From contig NZ_MLAP01000008.1 in the NCBI RefSeq assembly GCF_002272865.1, forward strand, positions 38,853 through 102,852: 64,000 nt of DNA, written 5' to 3'. Of this stretch, positions 13,431 to 22,923 are shown one piece after another; positions within the stretch are counted from its first letter, which is position 1, and each line of letters starts with the position of its first letter. Below the pieces are notes generated by a model. That model worked only from the letters and a program-made list of their open reading frames with translations. It made no database searches and was not told the origin of the DNA. The position numbers and the translations under genes were made by a program. Source of the stretch: Helicobacter sp. 12S02634-8 (lineage in GTDB: Bacteria; Campylobacterota; Campylobacteria; Campylobacterales; Helicobacteraceae).

Positions 13431-15123
13431 TTTTCTCAACAATCTCAACAAACTCCGCTATCTCATCACACGACGCGATAAATTCATATTGATATTTTTG
13501 CTCCTAGCAACAATCCTGCTCTCTATCATTGAAACCTTTGGGATTAGCGTGATCATGCCATTTATCACATTTGCTAGCACCCCAAATCTCATACTTGAAA
13601 ATCGATTTTCAAAATCTATCTATGAATTTTTTGGCTTCCATTCTACCTTGCATTTTATGCTAGTTTTTAGTGCAATTCTCATTGCCTTTTATGTATTCAG
13701 AGCATTTTATAATGTCGCTTACACCTATGCGATCAATCGCTTTGCCTTCAGAAAATACCATTATTTTTCTTATAAGCTCTTTTGCAAAAGCGTCGATCTC
13801 TCCTATTTAGAATTCACCAACAAAAATACCGACAAAATCCGCAGTGCCATTGTTCAAGAATCCTTCAGCACCTCCCAATCTTTCCAACACCTTTTGATGA
13901 TTTTTTCAGAAATTTTTACAATTTTTCTTTTGTATATCCTCTTACTCTTAGTTAGTTGGAAAATGACACTTGTATTGAGCGTGATTTTATCCATTAAAGT
14001 TTTATTTATCACCAAAGGCATTTCAAAAATTATTCGCAATCAAGGCAATATCCGTGCTCAGATGGAAGAGAGATTTTTTAAAATCCTCTCTAAAACCTTT
14101 GGAAATTTCAAAATCATCAAGCTCAAAGGGAGCGAAGATGAAGTCTATAAAAATTTCAATGACACCAACAAAAAAAGAGCTGATGCACAAATCATCTATC
14201 AAACACTCAACACTCTCCCTAAAAATATCCTTGAAACCATAGGATTTTCAATACTCATCGGCTGTGTGGCTTATATCCTCTATCGTTACAACGATGCGAG
14301 CGCTGTCTTGCCTATCATCTCAATGTATGCGCTAGCCCTTTATCGAATCTTGCCCTCTATCAATAAAATCCTCTCAAGCTATAATGCCATTATCTTTAGC
14401 CAAAGATCTCTTGAAATCGTCTATGAACATCTCAACCATCCCACAAAGCCCGAATATGACGCTCCTCTCTCATTTTGCCATAATATCACACTCAACAACA
14501 TCTCTTTTAGCTACTCACACAAAAAACCTCTCATCAAAAACTTCAGCATCACTATCCACAAAGGCGATAAAATAGCCTTTATTGGGTCTAGTGGAGCGGG
14601 AAAATCGACTTTGATTGACTTGATTATTGGGATCTATAGCCCAGATTCAGGAGAAATCTATATCGATGGCACACCACTCACAAGCCAAAACATCAAAACT
14701 TGGCGCAAAAAAATAGGCTATATTCCCCAAAATATCTACCTCTTTGATGGCACAATCGCAGAAAACATTGCCTTTGGAAGCAAGATAGATACACAAAGGG
14801 TCATTTGGGCAGCCAAAATGGCAAATATTTATGATTTTCTAATCCAAAATGATGGTTTAGACACGCTTGTAGGCGATGGGGGTATCAAACTCAGTGGTGG
14901 GCAAAAGCAACGTATTGGGATTGCTCGAGCGATTTATGATGACCCTGAAATCTTGGTGCTTGATGAAGCTACAAGTGCCCTAGATACAGACACAGAATCA
15001 AAGATTATGGACGAAATCTATCATATCGCCCATGACAAAACGCTCCTCATCATCGCCCACAGGCTCAGCACCATAGAAAGATGTGGGCGCAAAATCACCA
15101 TCGAAGCACCCACCCCCTCCTAA
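13417..15123 (+). CDS. PglK/Wzk-type ABC flippase for lipid-linked glycans
   Basis: This 568-residue ABC exporter has about six membrane helices in the first 320 residues and a C-terminal ATPase domain. The domain has Walker A GSSGAGKST near 389, Q-loop YIPQNIYLFD, signature LSGGQKQR near 491, Walker B ILVLDEATSALD near 512, and H-loop IIAHRLST. The whole length, notably IETFGISVIMPFITFAS and VGDGGIKLSGGQKQR, resembles Campylobacter PglK. That protein flips undecaprenyl-linked N-glycan; its H. pylori relative Wzk flips O-antigen. I chose the ATG at 13417, overlapping fcl. The cargo here is likely a fucose-containing LPS or glycoprotein glycan, by inference from neighbours. Confidence 0.88.
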   Translation: MKKNNFLNNLNKLRYLITRRDKFILIFLLLATILLSIIETFGISVIMPFITFASTPNLILENRFSKSIYEFFGFHSTLHFMLVFSAILIAFYVFRAFYNVAYTYAINRFAFRKYHYFSYKLFCKSVDLSYLEFTNKNTDKIRSAIVQESFSTSQSFQHLLMIFSEIFTIFLLYILLLLVSWKMTLVLSVILSIKVLFITKGISKIIRNQGNIRAQMEERFFKILSKTFGNFKIIKLKGSEDEVYKNFNDTNKKRADAQIIYQTLNTLPKNILETIGFSILIGCVAYILYRYNDASAVLPIISMYALALYRILPSINKILSSYNAIIFSQRSLEIVYEHLNHPTKPEYDAPLSFCHNITLNNISFSYSHKKPLIKNFSITIHKGDKIAFIGSSGAGKSTLIDLIIGIYSPDSGEIYIDGTPLTSQNIKTWRKKIGYIPQNIYLFDGTIAENIAFGSKIDTQRVIWAAKMANIYDFLIQNDGLDTLVGDGGIKLSGGQKQRIGIARAIYDDPEILVLDEATSALDTDTESKIMDEIYHIAHDKTLLIIAHRLSTIERCGRKITIEAPTPS

Positions 15124-15204
15124 TCCCTAAACCCAATCAAAAATATCAGAGCTTTCAAACAAGCTAGCCTAGCAGCTAAACTTGCCTAAAAGTCTTAGAA
15201 AGCC

Positions 15205-16422
15205 TTAGAAGGAAAGTTTGCTAAATAGCACTAAGGCATTGGGATAAGGGCGATTTTGATGGGAGAGTGTGACATTAGAGCTCACATATGCCCCACCAAT
15301 ATCCAAGTTAGCATCTTTGCTCTTATAAGCTCGATACATCATCGCTAAAGAGATTTCATTATAAGTCCCCCCAGCATACAAAAGATCGACTTTGAGCCCA
15401 TGGGCATCATAACCCAAAAACACATAACCCGAATACGCCCCACCTGCTAGGTAGTTTGAAGTCCCCATACCATTGACATATTTTCCATAAAATCTCATTT
15501 TATCATTGACTGACCATATCCCAGCCCCATTGCCAATGTTATAATACCCGACCCCTGCCTTGAAGCCTTGATATTTGAGCTCTTCTTCGATGAGGACAAA
15601 GTAAGTATTATTTTTAATATCCCCACCTGTGTGGATACCTAGTGCCACATTTCTAGCAGCTGTATTTTGAAACATAAACTTCAGTGTTGTTGTAGTTTTA
15701 ATGCTTTGGTTTGCATAGCTATACCCACCATTAAAGCCTGCTTGCAATAGCCCATTATTCCCATAGCGGCCATTAGCCAAAACGACATTGGTATCATAGA
15801 GAATAAAAGGGTCTATGTTAAATCCTGCTTGCTTGAACCCCACCCCAAGAGAGAGCACCTCCCCGCCGATCGTCTTTTCTTTGATAGAGGGATTATAGGT
15901 CTTTAGCCAGCTAAGCTCTGAGCCATACCTCCCTAGCTGCTTGCCAAGCCCTAGCTTAGAGTCCATCACCACGCCCCACACATCAAAAAAGCTATTTGTA
16001 TAGCGGATAGCCCCACCTTGAAGAGGTCCAGCAATCCAATCTGAGCCAATAAATGCGTCCGACATAAAGCGTCCCAATGCGAACTTAAACCCTCCGTTGT
16101 TATAGCGCACATACAGATCAGAAAAATCACCCATATCGGTGTAATAAGATTTAGAATATGCCTTAGAACTCTGCATTACGGGGAGTGCTGCTGCTACACC
16201 TGCGCCTGTATTCCAGCCATAGCCCATATCCCAATTCACGCCAACTCTTGATTGCAAACCAGCATAAGAACTTTGTGCGTTAGAATTGGCTGCTTGTGTA
16301 TTGCTCAAACCTTGATTATAAAATCCAGCCAACCAACCAAATTGTTTCAACTCCATCGCACTCCCCAAGCTATAGCTCGCTGCGAGTGCCAACACTATGG
16401 AACCAAAATATTTTCTTCTCAT
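15205..16422 (-). CDS. Helicobacter outer-membrane protein, Hof-like (1 of 4)
   Basis: This is a predicted beta-barrel outer-membrane protein of 405 residues. A signal peptide (about residues 1-22, ending SLGSA) precedes ELKQFGWLAGFYNQGLS. The conserved block FSDLYVRYNNGGFKFALGRF and DWIAGPLQGG is shared with the two neighbours upstream. The C-terminus is ...LFSKLSF, ending in the aromatic residue typical of BamA-inserted barrels. I assign it to the Helicobacter outer-membrane (Hof, HP_OMP_2-like) family from memory; a porin role is plausible but unproven. An AAAGGAG site precedes the start. Confidence 0.8.
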   Translation of the reverse strand: MRRKYFGSIVLALAASYSLGSAMELKQFGWLAGFYNQGLSNTQAANSNAQSSYAGLQSRVGVNWDMGYGWNTGAGVAAALPVMQSSKAYSKSYYTDMGDFSDLYVRYNNGGFKFALGRFMSDAFIGSDWIAGPLQGGAIRYTNSFFDVWGVVMDSKLGLGKQLGRYGSELSWLKTYNPSIKEKTIGGEVLSLGVGFKQAGFNIDPFILYDTNVVLANGRYGNNGLLQAGFNGGYSYANQSIKTTTTLKFMFQNTAARNVALGIHTGGDIKNNTYFVLIEEELKYQGFKAGVGYYNIGNGAGIWSVNDKMRFYGKYVNGMGTSNYLAGGAYSGYVFLGYDAHGLKVDLLYAGGTYNEISLAMMYRAYKSKDANLDIGGAYVSSNVTLSHQNRPYPNALVLFSKLSF

Positions 16423-16576
16423 TGAATTGCTCCTTTTTGTTTTATCTCAAGCAAACTATATATTACAAGCAATCAAAAAGAAAAAAATAGACTTAAGTCA
16501 AGAGAGGGACAGCCACCATCAAGATGGCCATCAAATCAAAAATGAGTAATCAGAAGAATCGGAGGAAAAAAGAGGT

Positions 16577-17800
16577 TTAAAAAGATAATTTTGCAAACAC
16601 AACAGCATTATTTTGCTGGTATGCCTTGCTTTGGAAGCCATTGCTCACATAGCCACCACCTATTTGGAATCCCAAATCATCTTTTTGGAAAATATTCCAA
16701 GCAATGATGGCTGAAAATTCTTTATAATCACCATCAGCATAGAGCAAGTCAAAATTAAACTCTTCGCTCTCTAGCCCAGCAAACGCATACCAACTGCTTT
16801 GCGCCCGACCAAAATAATAATGATCGTATGCCCCACTCAAATATCTCCAACCATAAAAGCGACTTCTGTCATTGAGTGTATAAAGCCCATTATTCCCGCC
16901 CACACTATACCAACCAGCGCCAACTTTAATCATATTTTTGAATCGCAATTCCTCTTCAAGCCAGAGCAAAGTTGTGTCATCTTTATTGACATCAATGATA
17001 TTTTGCCACAAAAATCTGAGTGATGTGATGGATTTGATTGCGCGATCATTACCAAATTCTAACGCAAATTTACTCCCAGCTTGCAGCATTGGGTGATTGC
17101 CTACATAAACACCATCAAGCCCATAATCCCCACCGAGCCAATAATGCACAAAAGGATTGATTTTCAAAAAATCTAAATCAATATCAATCCCTCCGGCAAA
17201 TAGATCCCGATCGCCCACATTGAAGCGATTGAAGCTAGAGTGATAGCGATTGAAACGGCTGAGCTCTGAACCAAAGCGATTGGGCTGATAGCCAAAAGTT
17301 GTTGCGTCATTGACCCAAGTAGCCCACGCTCCAAAATACTTTGTATCCCATTTAGCTCCCACGCCCTGAGTATGCCCCACGATCCAATCAGAACCCAAAA
17401 AGTCATTATCAAAGCGCCCCACAGCAATCTGAATATCACTATCATATTTGATGTATAAATCAGAGAGATCAGCATAATCAGTTGTATACATTCTTTGTGC
17501 ATAGTTATCACCACTAGGACTATCAATCTTTTGAGGCGATCCATACACAGGGAAAGCTCCCCAACCTGCTATACCAATATGCAGATCACCAAACCCAGCA
17601 TCTACGCCGATTTGGGCACTGACCCCAGCATAATCAGCTTTTTTAGTTTTATCATCTTTGTAATCATGCATTCCATTGGCTACTCCCAATCCCTTGCTAT
17701 AAAAGCCTCCCAAATGCCCAAAAAAATCAAAATCAGCCGCAGAGACACTGCTCAAAAAAGCTCCTGCTAGTATGATGGAGGGAGCAATTCTACTTTTCAT
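16577..17800 (-). CDS. Helicobacter outer-membrane protein, Hof-like (2 of 4)
   Basis: The 407-residue precursor has a signal peptide ending near SSVSA (residue 21), then ADFDFFGHLGGFYSKGL. It shares with its neighbours the block LSDLYIKYDSDIQIAVGRFD, DWIVGHTQGVGAKW and the late motif LYTLNDRSRFYGWRYLSG. The C-terminus AVVFAKLSF fits a beta barrel. The same-strand array with similar spacing suggests duplication followed by strong divergence. The ligand is unknown. Confidence 0.8.
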   Translation of the reverse strand: MKSRIAPSIILAGAFLSSVSAADFDFFGHLGGFYSKGLGVANGMHDYKDDKTKKADYAGVSAQIGVDAGFGDLHIGIAGWGAFPVYGSPQKIDSPSGDNYAQRMYTTDYADLSDLYIKYDSDIQIAVGRFDNDFLGSDWIVGHTQGVGAKWDTKYFGAWATWVNDATTFGYQPNRFGSELSRFNRYHSSFNRFNVGDRDLFAGGIDIDLDFLKINPFVHYWLGGDYGLDGVYVGNHPMLQAGSKFALEFGNDRAIKSITSLRFLWQNIIDVNKDDTTLLWLEEELRFKNMIKVGAGWYSVGGNNGLYTLNDRSRFYGWRYLSGAYDHYYFGRAQSSWYAFAGLESEEFNFDLLYADGDYKEFSAIIAWNIFQKDDLGFQIGGGYVSNGFQSKAYQQNNAVVFAKLSF

Positions 17801-17886
17801 TGTGTTTCCTTAGTATGTTTTAGTATATTTTATAATCACGATAGTCAAATACATTTGTCATATCGACCAAAATCAACCTTTTTGAA

Positions 17887-19071
17887 TCAATAAGAAAACT
17901 TGCCAAAAAATACCAATGAGCTATTGCCTATGCTATTGGGTGCTTTTGATGAAATCGAATAGACATAACCCCCACCAGCATTGAATTTCATATTGCGGTA
18001 TTGCCAGACTTTATAATCTGCCATCAAAGAATATTCTTGATAATTCCCAAAAGCTACCATCGCATCAACTTTCACGCGATTGGTTTCTAAACCACCAGAA
18101 AAATACCCTGTCACAGTGGCGTTAGCAAAATACACTGCAGGCACACCCGGAGAGTTGATCCCTCTGCCATAAAATTTACTGCGATCACTAAAAGTCCAGA
18201 TAGAGCCCTTTTTGTCTGCTCCAGGGACAGCATAAAAACCGAGTCCAAAATTAAATATCTTATGTTTGAAAGTCTGATCGATCCAGATCAATCCAGCCGC
18301 ATCATCGCCAGAAACTCCATCTGTATCACCATATTGAAACATACCACGCAAAAGTGTGATAGACTTAAATGACCCCCCTATATCAGTCGCATACCCTGCT
18401 TTAGCCCCAACTTGCACCAATACGCCTTTTGTGGGCGTGGGGAGTTGTGTGTCTATGAGCACAAAAGGTGAGATACGAAATCCCTTGTAGGTATAATCCA
18501 CACCCCCTGCAATCACCTCTCCACCGACAAAAGCCTTTTTAGAGCTGGGATTATAGGCTGAGAGTGCATTGAGATCTGTAGCAATCCGATCCCCTTGCTG
18601 CCCATTGTATTGATACCCATTATAGAGCATCGAATCCATAAAAATCCCCCAATAATTCATCTTTCTGTCATTGATTTTAACAGACGCACCTTGCACATTT
18701 CCAGCAATCCAATCAAACTCAACAAAGTTAGTATTGAACCTCCCAAGGGCAAATTTAAGCCTCTGTGTATCGTATTTCACATACGCATCAGAAATATCTC
18801 CCGTGCTCGCATAAGGAGCATTGTCATCTTTATGACTAAACACACTCCAAGCCCCGATAGCTCCAAGCCCTAAGCTCCAATTATTATCCAGCATAAAGTT
18901 TGCCCCTGCCCTTGCATTGAGCCCGATATAACTATGTGGCAATGATTCAATGCCTTGATTATAAAGCACACCCAAATAACCAAAAGGATCCACGGTGACA
19001 TCAAGGGCTTGTGCAGGATTAGCCCCCCATAGACCAAAAGAAAGAATAGAACCCAAAAATATTTTTTTCAT
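17887..19071 (-). CDS. Helicobacter outer-membrane protein, Hof-like (3 of 4)
   Basis: The 394-residue precursor has a signal peptide (MKKIFLGSILSFGLWGANPA), then VTVDPFGYLGVLYNQGIESL. The family block reads ISDAYVKYDTQRLKFALGRF, followed by DWIAGNVQGASVK; the late motif is WTFSDRSKFYGRGI. It ends SLVFFGKFSY, an aromatic barrel terminus. An AAAGGGG site lies 6 nt before the ATG. It is closest in motif order to the 16577-17800 protein. Confidence 0.8.
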   Translation of the reverse strand: MKKIFLGSILSFGLWGANPAQALDVTVDPFGYLGVLYNQGIESLPHSYIGLNARAGANFMLDNNWSLGLGAIGAWSVFSHKDDNAPYASTGDISDAYVKYDTQRLKFALGRFNTNFVEFDWIAGNVQGASVKINDRKMNYWGIFMDSMLYNGYQYNGQQGDRIATDLNALSAYNPSSKKAFVGGEVIAGGVDYTYKGFRISPFVLIDTQLPTPTKGVLVQVGAKAGYATDIGGSFKSITLLRGMFQYGDTDGVSGDDAAGLIWIDQTFKHKIFNFGLGFYAVPGADKKGSIWTFSDRSKFYGRGINSPGVPAVYFANATVTGYFSGGLETNRVKVDAMVAFGNYQEYSLMADYKVWQYRNMKFNAGGGYVYSISSKAPNSIGNSSLVFFGKFSY

Positions 19072-19125
19072 AATACCCCTTTAGAAGTTGTGAGATTTGT
19101 AAATCGTATTATAACCTAAATGCAC

Positions 19126-20247
19126 TCAAAAGCTATACTGGACAAAGCCTCGCCCCATCAAATATTGGCTTGTCCCGCTAAAATACCCCCTTGCAGTCGT
19201 TGGATTTGACATACCCAAAAGACCAAAGCCGATTTCAACGCCTTTTTGAGGACTGAAATTAATCCTTGCTTCCCAGTTTAAGATGTTTTGATTGTTGATA
19301 AAAGTCCCTCGAAACGCCCCATACATAGAAAAATATTGACTCAACTCCAAAGAAGCAAAGCCATAAGCAGTCACAGCATCGCCATAAAACATACCCACGG
19401 TGCGCTCAAATCTCGTATGCTGCCCAAACGCATCAATCCGATTGGCCCCCTCGCCTCCCCCGACTGAAACAATCCCAAGCCCACCTTCTATCCCCTCCCA
19501 CCCTAGCAAGCCCTCAGCCCATACCACTCCACTGCTGCTTGAGTTACCATAATATTTGCTATCAGCCACATAAGAGAGCAAGTGGATATGGCTATCAAAA
19601 TATAGCCCTGATTTTAAGGGCAAATGCAGCTCGACTTTAATACCGGGCGAAACAAAAACACCAGGGGCAAGATAAAGATAAGGTTTGATTTTCACAGGAG
19701 CATTGGGGATTTGGATATCAGCCCTAAAGAGCAAAGCCCCTGCTCCATAAAACATTTTCCTAAAATCGCTCAAATAATAATTAGTCACCCAAGCATTCCG
19801 CAGAGCCCACACAAAAGACAAAGAAATATTATCTAGCTTGTTATAAGACACGCTAAGCCCCTCGCTATCGTGTGTTATCCACTCTTCATCGATACGATAA
19901 CGTCCCAAGGTCATCTGGAATTTTTCATATTCATTATAAAAATCTGCATACAAATGAGAAAAGACAAACAGCTCTTGTGCGCGCTTGAAATCCCCTTGAG
20001 TGCCCTCATAAATCTTAGGCACAAGCCAAGCTTTTGCACCGATTTTATAGCCCATAAAACGTGCACTCCCATAAGAGAGGGCCATATTCAAATCACCATA
20101 TGTGGGGTCTTGTTTGGTTGCTTGCTGGAAAAATGCACCGATATGCCCATTGATGACGCCTTTCATCAATGCTTCCTCAGGAGTCCTAGCACCAGCAGCA
20201 AAAACAATGCCCCCCAACAAACAACACACAATGAACTTCCTGAGCAT
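19126..20247 (-). CDS. Helicobacter outer-membrane protein, divergent Hof-like (4 of 4)
   Basis: The 373-residue precursor has a signal peptide (MLRKFIVCCLLGGIVFAAGA), then an EEALMKGVINGHIGAFF start that resembles epsilonproteobacterial porins. It is the most divergent of the four. The family block is reduced to YEKFQMTLGRYRIDEEWITH, with DSEGLSVSYN replacing the usual WIAG-QG motif. It ends RGFVQYSF. As the 5'-most gene it probably carries the promoter; CATAAT lies about 15-20 nt upstream of the start on the reverse strand. Confidence 0.75.
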   Translation of the reverse strand: MLRKFIVCCLLGGIVFAAGARTPEEALMKGVINGHIGAFFQQATKQDPTYGDLNMALSYGSARFMGYKIGAKAWLVPKIYEGTQGDFKRAQELFVFSHLYADFYNEYEKFQMTLGRYRIDEEWITHDSEGLSVSYNKLDNISLSFVWALRNAWVTNYYLSDFRKMFYGAGALLFRADIQIPNAPVKIKPYLYLAPGVFVSPGIKVELHLPLKSGLYFDSHIHLLSYVADSKYYGNSSSSGVVWAEGLLGWEGIEGGLGIVSVGGGEGANRIDAFGQHTRFERTVGMFYGDAVTAYGFASLELSQYFSMYGAFRGTFINNQNILNWEARINFSPQKGVEIGFGLLGMSNPTTARGYFSGTSQYLMGRGFVQYSF

Positions 20248-20365
20248 CCATGTCCTTTCAATGCATTATGGTAATGGTCTATCCACTTCTAAAATCTATG
20301 CTAGCAAAAAAAATTCCAAAATCAAACCCACCCCCACACATCAAATATTTTATAAATAAAGTTGA

Positions 20366-20395
20366 TTGACTTATACTAAACTTTTATGATATAAT
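20366..20395 (+). promoter_or_regulatory. Promoter of the cbpA-hspR operon
   Basis: TTGACT (20366-20371) and TATAAT (20390-20395) are separated by 18 nt, 34 nt before the cbpA start. In H. pylori HspR represses the cbpA promoter directly, so an HspR operator is expected here. I see only an AT-rich region and no clean CTTGAGT-N7-ACTCAAG inverted repeat. Confidence 0.65.
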
Positions 20396-20429
20396 AAAAC
20401 TAAAAATTAAGCCATTTTGGGAGTGTTTT

Positions 20430-21290
20430 ATGAGCAAAAGTTTATACAAAACTCTTGATGTCAGTGAAAATGCCACAGCTGAAGAAATCAAAAAATCTTA
20501 CAGAAAATTAGCAAGAAAATACCACCCTGATATCAACAAAGACAAAGAAGCTGAAGAAAAATTCAAAGAAATCAATGCTGCTTATGAGATTTTGAGCGAT
20601 GAGAAAAAACGGGCGCAATACGATCAGTTTGGCGATAATATGTTCGGAGGGCAGAATTTTAGCGACTTTGCCCGCTCTCAAGGGGGAGCAGGTATCAATC
20701 TTGATGATATACTCTCTCAGATCTTTGGTAATGCAGGGGGTTTTGGAGCAGGGGCGAATCATTTTAGCTTTGGCGGGGGGTTTGGCTTTGAGCCAGATTT
20801 GGATATCCGCGCAAATCTCACAATCCCCTTTGTGAGTGCTGTGCTAGGGGATAAACACCATATCAATATCCAAAACAACAGCTTTGATATCAAAATCCCT
20901 GCGGGAATCTGTGAGGGAGAAACGATTCGTGTGCGCGGAAAAGGCAAGGCCGGCAGAAATGGCAATGGGGATTTGCTACTCAAAATCTCTATCGCACCTG
21001 ATGATACATACACAAGAGAAAATGATGACTTGATTAAAACCTTTGACTTGCCACTCAAAACTGCGCTTTTTGGAGGCAAAATCACCATACCCACGCTCTA
21101 TAAAGAAGTGCAGCTCAAAATCCCTGCTAATACAAAAAACAACCAAAAATTTCGTATCAAAGAACTTGGGGTCAAAAACAGAAAAACAGGGCATATGGGG
21201 GATTTGTATCTGCGAGCAAATATCATCTTGCCCCATACAGACACCCTGCCTGAAGAGCTGAAAAAAGCCCTAGAAGACCAACTGCCATAA
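20430..21290 (+). CDS. cbpA: DnaJ-family co-chaperone (CbpA)
   Basis: This class II J-domain protein stimulates DnaK ATPase. The 286 residues comprise an N-terminal J domain ([20 protein letters not shown]) with the HPD tripeptide in KYHPDINKD near residue 32. A Gly/Phe-rich linker around 75-115 follows, then the C-terminal client-binding barrels ([20 protein letters not shown]). There is no CxxCxGxG zinc region, which separates it from DnaJ proper. It heads an operon with hspR, the same order as in H. pylori. Confidence 0.93.
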   Translation: MSKSLYKTLDVSENATAEEIKKSYRKLARKYHPDINKDKEAEEKFKEINAAYEILSDEKKRAQYDQFGDNMFGGQNFSDFARSQGGAGINLDDILSQIFGNAGGFGAGANHFSFGGGFGFEPDLDIRANLTIPFVSAVLGDKHHINIQNNSFDIKIPAGICEGETIRVRGKGKAGRNGNGDLLLKISIAPDDTYTRENDDLIKTFDLPLKTALFGGKITIPTLYKEVQLKIPANTKNNQKFRIKELGVKNRKTGHMGDLYLRANIILPHTDTLPEELKKALEDQLP

Positions 21291-21314
21291 CTCCAACACC
21301 AAAAGGACAAAACA

Positions 21315-21683
21315 ATGTATAGCTATGATGAACCTGTATATCTCATCAGTGTAGTCGCAAAGATACTTGAAATCCACCCCCAAACACTCAGACAATATGA
21401 AAAGGAGGGCTTGATTGAGCCCGGTAGGACAGATGGCAAAATGCGGCTATATTCCCAAAGGGATATTGACAAAATCAAAACAATCCTTCGCCTCACACGC
21501 GATATGGGAGTCAATCTCGCTGGGGTCGATATTATCTTGCGTCTAAAAGAAAAGCTTGATGAATTAGACACGCTCAATGAAGAACTGCGCTCCAATCTAC
21601 AAAAAAAGTCCCACACTTCTAGCACAGGAGTGAGTGTCAAAAAGAGCTCTTATGAACTGATTGTGTTCAAAAAATTCAAATAA
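21315..21683 (+). CDS. hspR: Heat-shock repressor HspR (MerR family)
   Basis: HspR represses chaperone operons and in H. pylori also its own cbpA-hspR operon. The 122-residue protein has an N-terminal MerR helix-turn-helix (VAKILEIHPQTLRQYEKEGL), wing RTDGKMRLYSQRDIDKIKTI, and a C-terminal coiled coil. There are no metal or redox cysteines, as expected for HspR. It lies 24 nt downstream of cbpA, so it is co-transcribed and autoregulated. Confidence 0.95.
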   Translation: MYSYDEPVYLISVVAKILEIHPQTLRQYEKEGLIEPGRTDGKMRLYSQRDIDKIKTILRLTRDMGVNLAGVDIILRLKEKLDELDTLNEELRSNLQKKSHTSSTGVSVKKSSYELIVFKKFK

Positions 21684-21726
21684 TCTTGCTTGTTTGATGC
21701 ATTTTGATAAAAATTGATGAAAAATA

Positions 21727-22923
21727 ATGAAAAATCTTGCCAATCTTTTGCGCCCTAAGACCTTAGAAGACTTCATCGGGCAAAAGCATATCATAGGCCC
21801 TGATTCTCCTTTGATACAAGTCATAGCACAAGGGAGTTTCCCGCACGCATTTTTCTATGGCCCTGCTGGGAGTGGGAAAACGACCTTAGCTAGGCTCATC
21901 GCCCAGCAGCTCCAAAACCCCTTTTTAGCCTTCAATGCCACGCATTTCAAGCTCGAAGATCTCCGATTAGCCCTCAAGCCATACCAAAACACGCTCATCA
22001 AGCCGATTGTATTCATCGATGAAATCCATCGTTTGAGTAAAACCCAGCAAGAGTTTTTACTCCCCATTATGGAAGACCAAACAGCCATTATTTTAGGGGC
22101 TAGCACCCAAAATCCCTTTTATACCCTCACAGGTGCGATCCGATCACGGGCTTTGCTCTTTGAATTTTTGCCCTTGAGTTTTCAAGAGCTTGAAACTATC
22201 TTGCAAAAAGCCCTTAAACTCTATCCTTGCGAGCTTTGTGATGACGCAAGAAAATATCTGATCACCTCAAGTGGTGGTGATGGGCGTGCTATGCTTAATC
22301 TCTTAGATATCGCCTCACACAGCCAAGACACTCCCATAGAACTCCGCACACTCCAAGCCCTACGCCCTGTAAGCCTTAATGATGGGAGTAGCGATGATGA
22401 CACACATTACAATCTCATCAGCGCTATGATCAAATCAATCCGCGGGAGCGATGAAAATGCTGCTGTGTATTATCTGGCTCGTTTGATTTGTGCGGGCGAA
22501 AACCCAGAATTTATCGCTAGGCGCCTTGTGATTTTAGCGAGTGAAGACATTGGCAATGCCAACCCCAATGCACTCAATCTCGCCACTTCTACAATGCTCT
22601 CTGTTGCTAAAATCGGCTACCCTGAAGCTAGGATTATCCTCTCTCAATGCGTGATTTATCTGGCTTGCTCGCCCAAGTCAAACACTGCTTATCAAGCCAT
22701 CAATGCTGCTATAGACTCTATCCATCAAGGCGAAATCTTAAATATCCCACCCCATCTCCTCCCCCACTCCAAAGACTATCTCTATCCGCACGATTTTGGA
22801 GGGTGGGTGCGACAAAAATACCTCCAAAAACCCCTTACCTTCATCACGCACTCACACAAAGCATTTGAAAAGACCTTGTATGAATGGCTCCAAAAAATCA
22901 AAGGAGGCAAAGGGGGCAAATGA
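21727..22923 (+). CDS. rarA: Replication-associated recombination protein A (RarA/MgsA) AAA+ ATPase
   Basis: RarA is a clamp-loader-like AAA+ ATPase acting at stalled replication forks. The 398-residue protein begins MKNLANLLRPKTLEDFIGQK. It has Walker A GPAGSGKTT near residue 46 and Walker B IVFIDEIHRL near 97, then STQNPFYTL and the arginine-finger region AIRSRA. The C-terminal domain has AVYYLARLICAGENPEFIAR and ASEDIGNANPNAL. In H. pylori the corresponding gene also follows hspR. It overlaps the next gene by ATGA. Confidence 0.94.
   Translation: MKNLANLLRPKTLEDFIGQKHIIGPDSPLIQVIAQGSFPHAFFYGPAGSGKTTLARLIAQQLQNPFLAFNATHFKLEDLRLALKPYQNTLIKPIVFIDEIHRLSKTQQEFLLPIMEDQTAIILGASTQNPFYTLTGAIRSRALLFEFLPLSFQELETILQKALKLYPCELCDDARKYLITSSGGDGRAMLNLLDIASHSQDTPIELRTLQALRPVSLNDGSSDDDTHYNLISAMIKSIRGSDENAAVYYLARLICAGENPEFIARRLVILASEDIGNANPNALNLATSTMLSVAKIGYPEARIILSQCVIYLACSPKSNTAYQAINAAIDSIHQGEILNIPPHLLPHSKDYLYPHDFGGWVRQKYLQKPLTFITHSHKAFEKTLYEWLQKIKGGKGGK

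Noticed and set aside
20366..20429. Canonical HAIR operator for HspR at the cbpA promoter
   Set aside because: I looked for CTTGAGT-N7-ACTCAAG and found no acceptable match; only the promoter is annotated.
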